Notes: generated by a model from the sequence alone, not told the origin. Shown: positions 17,210-27,617, counted from the stretch's first letter. The stretch is 64,000 nucleotides of DNA from JAEUMG01 sp963805405 (GCA_963805405.1 CAWDUC010000010.1:1-64000), one strand, 5' to 3'. Numbers and translations are program-made.

Positions 17210-18372
17210 GTGGCAAAACGGCTTGCCGCGCTGGCCTTGATCCTCATGACGCTCGTGACATCTGCAATGGCACGCGCCAGTTTCGAAGCGGTGAGTTTTG
17301 CTGCACTCGACGGCTGGCGCGATGATCATCATGAAGCAGCGCTTGCGGCATTCGGATTGTCTTGCGATGAAATCATCCGCCACGGCCGAGCCTTCGCGCG
17401 CCCCATAAAATATGGCGGCACACGGGCCGATTGGCTGAGCGTGTGCCGCAAGGCGGTAAAGGCCTCCGATGCGCGCAATTTCTTCGAAACCGAATTGGTG
17501 CCATTGCGGGTAAGTGACGACGAGCGACCTGCTGGGCTCTTCACCGGATATTTCGAGCCCGAAGCGTTCGGGGAGCCGCGTCCGGAGCAAGAAATATCCG
17601 GTTCCCCTTTACGCCAAGCCGACCGATCTCCTGGCTTTCGACGAGAAGGAGCAGAAGGCGGCCGGTGGCCTTCGCTATGGCCGGTTCGTCGATGGCAAGC
17701 CCCAAGCCTATTTCACCCGTCGCGAGATCGAGGAAGGGGCGCTTGCCGGCCGTGGGCTCGAGATCGTCTGGGTACGATACTGGTCCGATGCCTTCTTCAT
17801 TCAGGTTCAAGGCTCCGCGCGCATCCGCTTCGAGGATGGTTCGAGCATGCGCCTCGCCTATTCAGCCAAGACGGGCCTGCCTTATACCGCGATCGGCGGT
17901 GTCCTGGTTGAGCGCGGCGAGGTTGAGAAGGACAAGCTCTCGATGCAGGCGATCCTCGCCTGGATGCGGAAGGACCAGAAAGCAGCGCGCGAGTTGATGT
18001 GGGAGAACAAGTCCTTCGTCTTCTTTCGCGCAGTTGGAATTGCCGGAGCCAGACTTGGGGGCGCCTGGCGCCCAAATGGTGCAATTGACGCCATTGCGAA
18101 GCCTCGCCGTCGACCGCTCGCTCTGGGCTTTCGGCACGCCGGTCTGGGTCGATAGTTACCGGCCCGACGAGAACGGCGGCAACGGACCGGCCTTCCGTCA
18201 CCTGATGATCGCGCAAGACACCGGCACCGCGATCAAGGGCGTGTTGCGCGGTGATGTCTATTGGGGCTGGGGCGTGGACGCAGCCCGCACCGCTGGCCAT
18301 ATGAAGAGTCAGGGCGGCATGGTCGTGCTGTTGCCCAAGACGCTGGCGCGCAAACTTCTCGCCCAGCAATGA
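17210..18372 (+). CDS. mltA: Membrane-bound lytic murein transglycosylase A (two frameshifts)
   Basis: Cleaves peptidoglycan to 1,6-anhydro-muropeptides. From GTG 17210 there is a signal peptide without an obvious lipobox (MAKRLAALALILMTLVTSAMA). MltA-domain segments include GLFTGYFEPE, YPVPLYAKPTDL, WVRYWSDAFFIQVQGSARI and VDRSLWAFGTPVWVD. The C-terminal 3D domain has QDTGTAIKG and GDVYWGWG with the catalytic Asp region. The frame changes at about 17575-17595 and again at about 18035-18055; corrected length is about 387 residues. Confidence 0.92.
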
Positions 18373-18949
18373 GCCGCAAACCCTATCAGGCCCCCGACCA
18401 TGATTTGTGGGTTGAGGTTGCTCGAACGCTGAAGCCTCTGGGCAAGCGCGTCAGAAAAGAAGCGGACGGCTCTCGACCGACCGCGAAAGCGAGCGGCAAG
18501 GCGGCGCCAGCTCCGGAACCGCCGCCCGTCCTTCGTGTAGTGCGACCGGAACGTTCGGGACCGCCGCAATTGTCGGGCTTCGACCGTCGTACAAGCCAGC
18601 GCCTGACGCGCGGCCAGGCGGAGATCGAAGCGCGCCTCGACCTGCATGGCACCGGCATCGAAATGGCGCGCCACCGCCTCTTCGGTTTTCTCAATCAATC
18701 ACGAAGCACTGGCCATCGTCTGGTTCTCGTCATCACCGGCAAGGGCGCTTCGCCCTTTGCCCGCCACACCTTGCATGGTGCTGAGCATTTCCACGCGCCT
18801 GAGCGTGAAGGCCGCTTGCGCCGCCATTTGACCGAATGGCTGCACGAACCGGAATTCCGTGCGCTGGTTTCAGGCTTTCAGCCGGCCCATCCCAAGCATG
18901 GCGGCGGCGGCGCCTTCTACGTGAAGCTCCGGCGTATTCGCGGCCATGA
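18369..18949 (+). CDS. Smr-domain protein (3' end uncertain)
   Basis: About 190 residues. A basic N-terminal tail precedes a Smr (MutS2 C-terminal-like) domain with the family motifs LDLHGTG and HRLVLVITGKG and the final HGGGGAFYVKLRR. Smr domains are nucleases or nicking modules acting on nucleic acid. The uncorrected frame has no stop here and runs to 19199 inside the XRE gene. A one-base change around 18920-18945 would end it at 18949 with the ATGA overlap common in this window, so I place the end there. Confidence 0.85.
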
Positions 18950-19317
18950 CGCCCTTCGGCGAGCGCATGCGCAAACTACGCACCGAACGCGGATTGACGC
19001 TCAAGCAGATGGCCGAGGATATCGGGGTGTCGAGCGCTTATCTCTCCGCCCTCGAGCACGGCCGGCGCGGCCGCCCCGGTTGGCATCTCGTCCAGCGCAT
19101 CATAACCTATTTCAACATCATCTGGGACGAGGCCGAGGACGTGGCGCGTCTGGCGCGCATCTCGCATCCGCGCGTGGTGATCGATACGTCGGGCCTTGAT
19201 CCGCGTGCTACAGAATTCGCCAATCGCTTGTCGGACGAGATCGCCCGGCTCGACCGGAAGGCACTCGATGAACTCTCAGGTGTTCTGCAGAAAGCCTCGC
19301 AGCGCCTCAAAGGATGA
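18946..19317 (+). CDS. XRE-family helix-turn-helix regulator
   Basis: 123 residues. The N-terminal Cro/CI-type helix-turn-helix (RGLTLKQMAEDIGVSSAYLS, about 16-35) is followed by SALEHGRRGRP and a C-terminal helical tail. It belongs to a small alphaproteobacterial family typically found next to smr/mltA and hslUV. The target is unknown. It overlaps smr by ATGA and its end overlaps the convergent hslU end by 11 bases. Confidence 0.9.
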   Translation: MTPFGERMRKLRTERGLTLKQMAEDIGVSSAYLSALEHGRRGRPGWHLVQRIITYFNIIWDEAEDVARLARISHPRVVIDTSGLDPRATEFANRLSDEIARLDRKALDELSGVLQKASQRLKG

Positions 19318-20612
19318 ATTTTGACAGATCGGTGTTGCGCGCGAGGTCGCCGATATGGTGTTCGACGAAAGCGGCATCGACGGTGATTGTCTCGCCCGCC
19401 TTGTCGGTGGCGGTGAAACTCACCTCATCGAGCACCCTCTCCATCACCGTCTGGAGCCGCCTTGCACCGATATTTTCAACAGAGCCGTTGATCTCGGCAG
19501 CGACGTTGGCGAGCGCGGCAATGCCATCATCGGTGAAGTCGAGCGTGACGCCTTCGGTGCCGAGCAGCGCGATATACTGCTTGATGAGACTTGCCTCGGG
19601 CTCGGTGAGGATGCGCCGGAAATCGTCTTTTGACAGCGCCTTGAGTTCGACGCGGATCGGCAGTCGGCCTTGCAACTCGGGAAGAAGATCGGATGGCTTG
19701 GCGATATGAAACGCGCCCGATGCGATGAAAAGGATGTGATCGGTCTTGACCGGCCCATGCTTGGTTGAAACCGTTGTGCCCTCGATCAAGGGCAGGAGAT
19801 CGCGCTGAACGCCTTCGCGGCTTACATCGGCGCCCTGGCGCTCCGAGCGCGCGCAGATCTTGTCGATCTCGTCGAGGAAGACGATACCGTTATTCTCGAC
19901 TGCATCGACTGCCTCCTGCACGATCTGCTCATTGATCGAGGAGCTTGTCGCTTTCTTCCGCGACGAGGATCTCGTGGCTCGTCTTCACCGACATGCGCCG
20001 CGTCTTGGTGCGCCCGCCAAAGGCCTTGCCGAACATTTCGGAGAGATTGATGACGCTTGCCGATGAGCCGGGCATGCCGGGAATGTCGAAACTCGGCATT
20101 CCGCCGCTGTCGGCGACCTGGATTTCGATCTCGCGATCGTCGAGTTCGCCGGCGCGCAATTTCCGCCGGAACGTTTCGCGCGTCGATTCGGAGGCGTTCT
20201 GCCCGACCAACGCATCGACGACGCGCGCTTCGGCGTTGAGATGTGCCTGCGCCTCGACATCCTTGCGCCGCGCCGTCCGCACCATGCCGATGCCGGCTTC
20301 GACCAGATCGCGGATCATCTGTTCGACATCGCGCCCGACATAGCCGATCTCGGTGAATTTCGTCGCCTCGACCTTGATGAAGGGTGCGTTCGCCAATCGC
20401 GCGAGGCGGCGCGCGATCTCGGTCTTGCCAACGCCCGTCGGCCCGATCATCAAGATGTTCTTGGGCATCACCTCTTCGCGCAAGGGCTCGGTCAGTTGCT
20501 TGCGCCGCCAGCGATTGCGCAGTGCGATGGCAACGGCGCGCTTGGCGTCCTTCTGTCCGACGATGTGACGGTCGAGTTCGGAAACGATCTCGCGAGGCGT
20601 AAAATCAGTCAT
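19307..20612 (-). CDS. hslU: ATP-dependent protease ATPase subunit HslU (frameshifted)
   Basis: AAA+ unfoldase that feeds proteins to HslV. Visible are VGQKDAKRAVAIALRNRWRR, Walker A GPTGVGKT (about 58-65), the pore loop GYVGRD, the intermediate domain, Walker B IVFLDEIDK and the sensor segment ENIGARRLQTVMERVLDE. The first frame stops after ESDKLLDQ; removing one base at about 19931 continues into EQIVQEAV, giving about 435 residues. It follows the DUF2157-type gene by seven bases and hslV beyond that. Confidence 0.95.
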
Positions 20613-20619
20613 GTTGCTC

Positions 20620-21680
20620 TTAAGTTGATCTGATGACGGGGAAGTGTGAGGTCAGGGAAGCGGGCAATGGCCGCATGACAAAGGCACGCGCACTTTGCCA
20701 GCCGACGCCGAGCAGGACGACGGCGCCGCCGATGACGACCAATGTGGCCCACAATGCATTGCCTTCGCCGGCGATGGCGCCAATGCCGGAAATGATGCTG
20801 GCGCCGACATAGATGAGCGACGAGACGAGGAAGGCGCGCCGGTCGACGATGAGGGCAATAAGGACGAAGACCGCCACGGCCGACAAGCGTCGCCACATTG
20901 GCCATGAGGTCGATGAGGTTGAGCGAGGAGATGCAGGCTGACCACCGGATGAACGATCAGCGGTGCTGCCGCGAGCATCAGCCAGAAGGCGCAGTCGGAA
21001 CGCCGCGTCAGGCGCTCGCGATCCGACATGTCGAAGCGCAATGCTACAGCAAAAACGACAAGACCGATAACCAGTAGCGCGATATTGAGAACGCCCTTGT
21101 CCGGAAGGCCGACTGCGCGATTAACAATCATTAGGATGAGCGGGATCGAGCTTCCAACGATCAGGAGCAGCGAGAACGGCAATCGAAAGCGCAGATAGAA
21201 GGCGAGAGAGGCGAAGAACAGCGCCAGGCACACCACAAGGCTGTCGCCATGGAGGAAGGACCGCAAGAAATCGAGATCCGCAGTCCCTTGCGTTGGAAGC
21301 AGGTACGCATATCGCCCTGCCAGCATCACAACCGCGAAAGTGAAGAGCACGGCGAGCACGATGCTCGGCAGAGTATAGCGCTTGATCGCGGTGAGATACT
21401 CGGCAAGCCCCCACACGATGATCGGAAAGGCCCAGGACATCGCTACGGCGAAAGGCGTCTCGCCGCTGCCGGCAGTGGTGAGGCCGACGCCCAATAGCAC
21501 GACGCCGAGTGCTATGAAGAACTCGTTGAAGCTGCGCATGAAGACGAAGCGTTCATCGCGCAGGGTCATCGCCTGCCGCGCATCATGGCGCTTGGTCGGC
21601 AGGGCGGCGAGGCTTTCGGCTTGTGCCGCAGTGATGATACCGCTGCGCACCGCCTCGTCGAGGTCGTTGCGCGTCAGCAT
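20620..21680 (-). CDS. DUF2157-like multi-pass membrane protein between hslV and hslU (two frameshifts)
   Basis: About 350 residues if both breaks (about 20880-20895 and 20905-20935) are corrected. The N-terminus resembles DUF2157 (MLTRNDLDEAVRSGIITAAQ), followed by roughly eight to ten hydrophobic helices. No known function. The start ATG at 21680 overlaps the hslV stop and the gene ends seven bases before hslU, so it is built into the hslVU transcription unit. Function in protein quality control is only suggested by position. Confidence 0.75.
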
Positions 21681-22222
21681 TCGAGGCTTTCGACGATGAC
21701 GGAATTATTGGTGTAGACGCAGATCTCGGCCGCGATCGCCAGGGCCTTGCGGGCGATCGTCTCGGCATCCATGTCGGTTTCGACGAGCGCTTTTGCGGCC
21801 GCGAAGCGCATAATTCCCGCCCGAGCCGATGCCGATGAGGCCATGTTCGGGCTCGAGCACATCGCCGGTTCCGGTCAGGACGAGGCTCGCCTGCTTGTCG
21901 GCGACGATCATCATCGCCTCGAGCCGCCGTAAATAGCGGTCGGTGCGCCAGTCCTTGGCCAGCTCGACGCAGGCGCGGGTCAATTGCCCCGGAAACCGCT
22001 CGAGCTTCGCCTCGAGGCGTTCGAACAAGGTGAAGGCGTCGGCGGTCGCTCCGGCAAAGCCGCCAATGACATCGCCCGATCCTATCCGGCGAACCTTCTT
22101 GGCGTTCGATTTGATGATGGTCTGGCCAAGACTGACCTGGCCATCCCCGGCGATCACGACGCGATTACCCTTCCTCGAACGTCAGGATCGTCGTGCCGTG
22201 CCATTGCTGCAGGTTCACTCAT
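21674..22222 (-). CDS. hslV: ATP-dependent protease peptidase subunit HslV (two frameshifts)
   Basis: Threonine protease of the HslUV complex, related to proteasome beta subunits. The N-terminus reads WHGTTILTFEEG; the Thr-Thr after the propeptide is the nucleophile site. Next comes VVIAGDGQVSLGQT in another frame (one extra base near 22165), then GGFAGATADAFTLFERLE and GIGSGGNYAL. A further extra base near 21806 leads to AAAKALVETDMDA. Corrected length is about 182 residues. The exact start (ATG 22222, or GTG 22218 just inside) is uncertain because a third indel may lie there. Confidence 0.92.
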
Positions 22223-22350
22223 TCGGGGTCCAGTTTCGGCCGTTGTGACGGCGGTCATGTAGGGCTTATAGGCCGGCAAGAAAAGCCGGGGCCTTAGTAG
22301 CCTATTTATGTTGCGCCTGCTAAGAACCCGCCCGAAACGGGCAGGACCCC

Positions 22351-22944
22351 ATGCGTAAGGCGAGCGTAAAGCGCAAGACAGGCGAAACCGAGATTGCCGT
22401 TTCGGTGGATCTCGACGGCACCGGCGCCTGCCGGATTGCCACGGGAATTGGTTTTTTCGACCATATGCTCGAGCTTTTCGGCCGCCATTCACTCATCGAC
22501 CTTGATGTCGAAGCCAAGGGCGACCTCCATGTCGATTTCCATCACACGGTTGAGGATACCGGCATCGCGCTAGGCCAGGCGGTGGCGAAGGCGCTTGGCG
22601 ACAAGAAGGGCATCCGCCGCTATGCGAGCCTCGATTTGCCGATGGACGAGACCTTGACCCGCGTCGCGCTCGATATATCGGGGCGGCCTTATCTCGTCTT
22701 CCGCACCGTGTTCTCGCAGCCAAAGATCGGCGAATTCGACACCGAACTGGTGCGCGAATGGTTCCAGGCCTTCGCGATCAATGCCGGCGTGACGTTGCAT
22801 GTCGAGACGCTGTACGGCGACAACAATCACCACATCGCCGAATCCTGCTTCAAGGGCCTGGCGCGCGCCTTGCGTATCGCGGTCGAGATCGACCCGCGCC
22901 AGGAAGGGCGGATTCCGTCGACCAAGGGATCGTTGTCGGGCTGA
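22351..22944 (+). CDS. hisB: Imidazoleglycerol-phosphate dehydratase
   Basis: Sixth step of histidine synthesis, a manganese enzyme. 197 residues, intact, with the metal-binding motifs FFDHMLELFGRH, DFHHTVEDTGI and the C-terminal GDNNHHIAESCFKGLARALR. It is the monofunctional form without the phosphatase domain. First gene of the local his operon; its stop shares a base with the DUF2628 start. Confidence 0.96.
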   Translation: MRKASVKRKTGETEIAVSVDLDGTGACRIATGIGFFDHMLELFGRHSLIDLDVEAKGDLHVDFHHTVEDTGIALGQAVAKALGDKKGIRRYASLDLPMDETLTRVALDISGRPYLVFRTVFSQPKIGEFDTELVREWFQAFAINAGVTLHVETLYGDNNHHIAESCFKGLARALRIAVEIDPRQEGRIPSTKGSLSG

Positions 22945-23420
22945 TGCCGCGCTATTCCGTCCATGCAAGATCGGCAAAGCCGGATACCATCCGCGCCGAG
23001 GCGGACCGCGTTCGCTTCGTCAAGGAAGGCTTCTCCTGGTGGGGCTTTTTCTTTCCCCTGCCCTGGCTTCTCATCAAGGGCATGTGGGAAGTCCTTGTCC
23101 TCGTCATCCTCGCCCTGATTGCCATTGGCGCGGCGAATGCGGAGCTCTATCTTCCCGATCCTGCGGTTTTGGTGCTCTGCTTCGGCATCAATCTCCTGGT
23201 CGGCTTCATCGGCAATGATCTCTATCGCTGGACCTTGCAGCGCCGCGGCTTGATCGATATCGGTCCCGCTTCGGGAGATGCCCGCGACGAGGCTGAACTG
23301 CGTTTCTTCCTCGCATTGCCGGCAGGCGCGCCGGCACCACTGCCGGTACCGACGACGCTGGCCTCGCCGCAGCCGCGCGACGCGCTAGGCCTTTTCGAGG
23401 CGTCGGGAGCAGCGCGATGA
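22944..23420 (+). CDS. DUF2628 membrane protein
   Basis: 158 residues. A short N-terminal domain (RYSVHARSA, VRFVKEGFSWWGFFFPLPWLL) and two to three membrane helices (about 40-70 and 73-94) match the DUF2628 pattern. A Pro/Ala-rich tail follows. Function is unknown. A DUF2628 gene between hisB and hisH is a recurrent arrangement in rhizobia. The stop overlaps hisH by ATGA. Confidence 0.85.
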   Translation: MPRYSVHARSAKPDTIRAEADRVRFVKEGFSWWGFFFPLPWLLIKGMWEVLVLVILALIAIGAANAELYLPDPAVLVLCFGINLLVGFIGNDLYRWTLQRRGLIDIGPASGDARDEAELRFFLALPAGAPAPLPVPTTLASPQPRDALGLFEASGAAR

Positions 23421-24067
23421 ACGTCGCCATCATCGATTATGGCTCCGGCAATCTTCACTCCGCTGCCAAGGCTTTCGAGCGCGCCGCCATCGACAATGCG
23501 ATCGACGCGAAGATCGCCGTGGTCTCGGAGGCCGAACGCCTGCGCGAAGCCGATCGCATCGTGCTGCCCGGTGTCGGCGCCTTCCGCGATTGCCGCGATG
23601 GCCTGGACGCGGTGTCCGGCATGCGCGAAGCGCTCGAAGAGGAAGTAACAAAGCGCGGCAAGCCCTTTCTCGGCATCTGCGTCGGCATGCAGCTCATGGC
23701 CGAGCGCGGTCTCGAACATGGCGAGGCGCAAGGCTTGGGCTGGATTGCCGGCGATGTGGTTGCGATCGAGCCGCGCGATCCCTCCTTCAAGATCCCGCAT
23801 ATGGGTTGGAACACGCTTGAGACGATAAGGCGCCACGCCTTGCTCGAAGGCATCCCGACGGGTGAAGCCGGAAGGCACGCCTATTTCGTCCATTCTTTTC
23901 ATCTGCGCCCCGAAAACCTAAGCGATGTCATCGCCCGGACCGATCACGGCGGCGCCGTCACCGCCATGGTCGGCCGCGACAATATCGCGGGCGTGCAGTT
24001 CCATCCCGAGAAGAGCCAGGCGCTTGGTCTCGCCTTGATCGCCAATTTCCTGCGCTGGAAGCCATGA
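23417..24067 (+). CDS. hisH: Imidazole glycerol phosphate synthase, glutaminase subunit
   Basis: Class I glutamine amidotransferase that supplies ammonia to HisF. 216 residues, intact. The catalytic Cys is in GICVGMQL, and the His-Glu pair in VQFHPEKSQ. Also IDYGSGNLHS at the N-terminus and the oxyanion region LPGVGAF. It overlaps DUF2628 upstream and hisA downstream, both by ATGA. Confidence 0.96.
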   Translation: MNVAIIDYGSGNLHSAAKAFERAAIDNAIDAKIAVVSEAERLREADRIVLPGVGAFRDCRDGLDAVSGMREALEEEVTKRGKPFLGICVGMQLMAERGLEHGEAQGLGWIAGDVVAIEPRDPSFKIPHMGWNTLETIRRHALLEGIPTGEAGRHAYFVHSFHLRPENLSDVIARTDHGGAVTAMVGRDNIAGVQFHPEKSQALGLALIANFLRWKP

Positions 24068-24805
24068 TCCTCTATCCCGCCATCGACCTCAAAGACGGTC
24101 AATGCGTGCGCCTGCAGCGGGGCGACATGCAATCGGCGACCGTCTTCAACACCGATCCGGCAGCCCAAGCACATGCCTTCGAACGCCAGGGCTTTGAATG
24201 GCTGCATCTCGTCGATCTCAACGGCGCCTTCGCCGGCAAGCCGGTCAATGCCGAAGCCGTCGAGAGCGATCCTGAAACGCGTCTCGATTCCCGTGCAGCT
24301 TGGCGGCGGCATTCGCGATCTCGCGACGATTGCCCTGTGGCTCGACCGAGGCGTGCGCCGGGTCATTCTCGGAACGGCAGCGGCGCGAAATCCGGGCCTC
24401 GTGCGCGAGGCCGCGAAGCTCTATCCGGGTCGCATCGCGGTCGGCATCGATGCCCGCAATGGCCAGGTGGCGGTCGAGGGCTGGGGCGAAACCTCGGCAC
24501 TTTCGGCACGCGATCTGGCGATGCGCTTTAGCGATGCCGGCATCGCGGCGATCATTTATACCGACATCGATCGCGACGGCATGCTGCAAGGCATCAATGT
24601 CGACGCGACCTTGGCACTCGCTGCGGGCGTTCCGGTTCCGGTCATCGCGTCGGGCGGCCTTGGCTCGATGGCCGATATCGAGCGGCTTTCGCAGCCCGAT
24701 TGCGCAAAGCTGGGTGGCGTGATTGCAGGCCGTGCGCTTTATGATGGTCGCATCGACCCTGCCCGTGCTCTTGCGATACTTGCCAAGCCGAAAAGTGCCG
24801 GCATG
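24064..24805 (+). CDS. hisA: ProFAR isomerase HisA (frameshifted)
   Basis: (beta/alpha)8-barrel isomerase of histidine synthesis. N-terminal LYPAIDLKDGQCVRL carries the first catalytic Asp; IYTDIDRDGMLQG carries the second, and VIASGGLGS is a phosphate-binding loop. The frame changes at about 24263-24266; dropping one base reads AEAVEAILKRV. Uncorrected, the second frame also has no stop and continues into the SDR gene. Shortening the AAAA run at 24791-24794 by one would end HisA as LAKPKVPA with an ATGA overlap, so I set the end at 24805. Confidence 0.93.
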
Positions 24806-25546
24806 AGCACCCGGGTCATCATCGTCACTGGCGGCAGCCGCGGCATCGGTGCCGCCGTCTCGCGCGCCGCGGCAAAGGAAGGCTATCGCGTCGCCATCAA
24901 TTATACGAGCCGCCGCGAGCCGGCTGAGAAACTTGTCGCCGAGATCGAAGCTGCCGGCGGCAACGCCATCGCCGTCAAGGGCGATGTTTCAAGGCATGAC
25001 GACGTCGTTGCCATGTTCGACACCGCGGAAAAAGCATTTGGCCCCGTCACTGCCGTCATCAACAATGCCGGCATTACCGGAAAGAGCGGCCCGCTCGCCA
25101 AGGCCGATCCGGCTGTCATCCGCGAATGCATCGATATCAATGTGACGGGCGCCATCTATGTGGCGCGCGAGGCGGCGCGCCGCATGCTGCCGCGCAAATC
25201 CGGTATCATCATCAATATTTCCTCGGCCGCCTCCACCATGGGCAGTCCCGGCGAATATGTTTGGTACGCGGCCTCGAAGGGCGCGATCGATAGCCTGACC
25301 ATCGGCCTCGCCAAGGAACTCGCGATCCACGGCATTCGCGTCAATGCCGTGCAGCCGGGCATGGTCGAGACCGAGATTCATGCCTTGTCGAGCGAGGATG
25401 CTGACCGTGTCGAGCGCATCAGGCCGAATATCCCGATGCAGCGCATCGGCAAACCGGAAGAAATCGCCGATGCCGTCATGTATCTCTTGAGCGACCGATC
25501 GACTTACGTGACGGGTGCGATATTGCGAGTGTCGGGCGGCCGCTGA
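24802..25546 (+). CDS. SDR-family oxidoreductase inside the his operon
   Basis: Classical short-chain dehydrogenase/reductase of about 247 residues. NAD(P)-binding GGSRGIGAAV, the NNAG motif (VINNAGITG), a catalytic Ser in NISSAAS, and YxxxK in WYAASKGAID are all present. In the uncorrected sequence it is in frame with hisA and could be read as one HisA-SDR protein. The SDR is not a known step of histidine synthesis. It most resembles generic 3-oxoacyl-ACP-reductase-like or glucose-dehydrogenase-like SDRs; the substrate is unknown. Confidence 0.88.
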
Positions 25547-25550
25547 CACC

Positions 25551-26313
25551 ATGTTGAAAGTCCGCATCATTCCCTGTCTCGATGTGAAGGACGGCCGTGT
25601 CGTCAAGGGCGTCAACTTCGTCGATCTGCGCGATGCCGGCGACCCGGTCGAGGCCGCCAAGGCCTATGACGCGGCGGGTGCGGATGAATTGTGCTTCCTC
25701 GATATTACCGCGAGCCATGAGAATCGCGGCATCATCTTCGATGTCGTGAGCCGCACGGCGGAAGCCTGCTTCATGCCCTTGACGGTGGGCGGCGGCGTGC
25801 GCGAGACGGCGGACATCCGGAAATTGCTGCTGGCAGGCGCCGACAAGGTATCGATCAACACGGCGGCTGTCCTCGACCGTGCTTTCGTTGGCAGGGCTGC
25901 GGAGAAATTCGGTAGCCAATGCATCGTCGTGGCGATCGATGCCAAGAGCGTAGCACCTGGCCATTATGAAATCTTCACCCATGGCGGCCGCCGTGCCGAC
26001 CGGCATCGATGCTGTTCAATTCGCGCGCGAAGTCGTGGCGCTGGGTGCGGGCGAAATACTCCTGACCTCGATGGATCGCGACGGCACCGGCCGGGGCTTC
26101 GACGTGGCGTTGACGCGGGCCATCGCCGATGCGGTCACCGTGCCGGTCATTGCCTCGGGCGGCGTCGGCACGCTTGATCACCTGGTCGAAGGCGTGCGCG
26201 ATGGCGGCGCGGCTGCGGTGCTGGCCGCCTCGATCTTTCATTTCGGCACTTACACGATTGGCGAGGCCAAGCGCCATATGGCCAATTATGCTATTCCGAT
26301 GCGCATGAACTGA
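25551..26313 (+). CDS. hisF: Imidazole glycerol phosphate synthase, cyclase subunit (frameshifted)
   Basis: Barrel subunit that joins ammonia from HisH with PRFAR to make imidazole glycerol phosphate and AICAR. RIIPCLDVKDGRVVKGVNF has the catalytic Asp; the second Asp is in LLTSMDRDGT. Also LTVGGGVRE and VIASGGVG phosphate loops. The break is near 25996 (one extra G in HGGRR/PTGIDAV). Corrected length is about 254 residues. Confidence 0.95.
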
Positions 26314-26331
26314 GCGGCGAAGGAAAATCCG

Positions 26332-26664
26332 ATGACCGATCACAAGCTCGAAGTTTTGGCTGAACTCGCCGACACGGTGGCGGCGCGCCGCAATGCGTCG
26401 CCCGATGTCTCGTATACGGCGAAGCTATTGTCGCAGGGGATCGAGAAATGCGCCAAGAAAGTCGGCGAGGAAGCGGTCGAGACCGCCATGGCCGCGGTAA
26501 AGGGCGATCGCGCCCATTTGCGCACCGAGGCAGCCGATCTCTTTTACCACCTCATCGTCCTTCTTGAAGTCTCCGGCACGCCGCTTTCGGACGTCATGAG
26601 CGAATTGGCCAAGCGCGTCGGCACCAGCGGCATTGCCGAGAAGGCCGGCCGCAAGACGGTCTGA
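26332..26664 (+). CDS. hisE: Phosphoribosyl-ATP pyrophosphatase
   Basis: Second step of histidine synthesis. 110 residues, intact, all-alpha MazG-like fold. The metal-binding EEAVETAMAA and EAADLFYHLIVLL helices are visible. It is the stand-alone form without a HisI domain; hisI is not in the window. coaA starts two bases after the stop. Confidence 0.95.
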   Translation: MTDHKLEVLAELADTVAARRNASPDVSYTAKLLSQGIEKCAKKVGEEAVETAMAAVKGDRAHLRTEAADLFYHLIVLLEVSGTPLSDVMSELAKRVGTSGIAEKAGRKTV

Positions 26665-26666
26665 TC

Positions 26667-27617
26667 ATGGAACAGCTCGCCAAGCAGGTCTCGCCCTTCC
26701 GCCGCTTCTCGCGCGAGGAATGGGCGAAACTGCGCGCCGATACGCCGCTCACTCTCGACCAGAGCGATCTCGACGAATTGAGGAGCTTGAACGATCGCAT
26801 CGATCTCGACGAGATCGTGGCGATCTATCTTCCCTTGTCGCGCCTGCTCAATCTCTATGTCGCGGCGACCCAGGAACTTTTCCGCGCCACGCATCACTTC
26901 CTCCACATCGACAATCCGAAAGTGCCCTATGTCATCGGCATGGCGGGAAGCGTCGCCGTCGGCAAGAGTACCACCGCGCGCATCCTGCAGCGGCTCCTCG
27001 CGCGCTGGCCGAACCACCCCAAGGTCGATCTTCTGACGACGGACGGTTTTCTGATGCCGAACGAAGTACTCGAGCGCGAAGGCTTGATGAGCCGCAAGGG
27101 CTTCCCCGAAAGCTACGATCTGCCGGCGATCTTGCGGGTCATGTCGGAGATCAAGGCGGGAAGGCGCAATGTCGCGGCACCGATCTATTCGCATCTGAGC
27201 TACAATGTGCTGAAGGGCGAGCGGCAGATCATCGATCAGCCGGATATCCTGATCGTCGAAGGCTTGAACGTTCTGCAGACCGGCCGGCCGCCGCGCGACG
27301 GGCGTGGCATTCCCAACGTCTCCGATTTCTTCGACTTCTCCGTCTATATCGATGCCGATCTCGAGGATCTCCGAAGCTGGTATGTCGATCGCTTCTTTTC
27401 CTTGCGCGATACTGCCTTCAAGAATCCGAAATCATACTTCCATCGCTATTCGGATCTGTCCGACAAGGAAGCGCGCTCGATCGCCAGCCGCATCTGGGAG
27501 ACGATCAATCTCGTGAACCTGCGCGAAAATGTATTGCCCACCCGCCAGCGCGCCGATCTCATCCTGCGCAAGGGCCACGACCACGTCATCCGCGGCGTCT
27601 GGCTCAGGAAGCTTTAG
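26667..27617 (+). CDS. coaA: Type I pantothenate kinase
   Basis: First and rate-limiting step of CoA synthesis. 316 residues, intact. The P-loop GSVAVGKS is at 94-101, followed by LLTTDGFLMPN, KGFPESYD and YSHLSYNV, all typical of bacterial type I PanK. As in many rhizobia it follows hisE directly. It ends convergently five bases from the PfkB kinase. Confidence 0.96.
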   Translation: MEQLAKQVSPFRRFSREEWAKLRADTPLTLDQSDLDELRSLNDRIDLDEIVAIYLPLSRLLNLYVAATQELFRATHHFLHIDNPKVPYVIGMAGSVAVGKSTTARILQRLLARWPNHPKVDLLTTDGFLMPNEVLEREGLMSRKGFPESYDLPAILRVMSEIKAGRRNVAAPIYSHLSYNVLKGERQIIDQPDILIVEGLNVLQTGRPPRDGRGIPNVSDFFDFSVYIDADLEDLRSWYVDRFFSLRDTAFKNPKSYFHRYSDLSDKEARSIASRIWETINLVNLRENVLPTRQRADLILRKGHDHVIRGVWLRKL

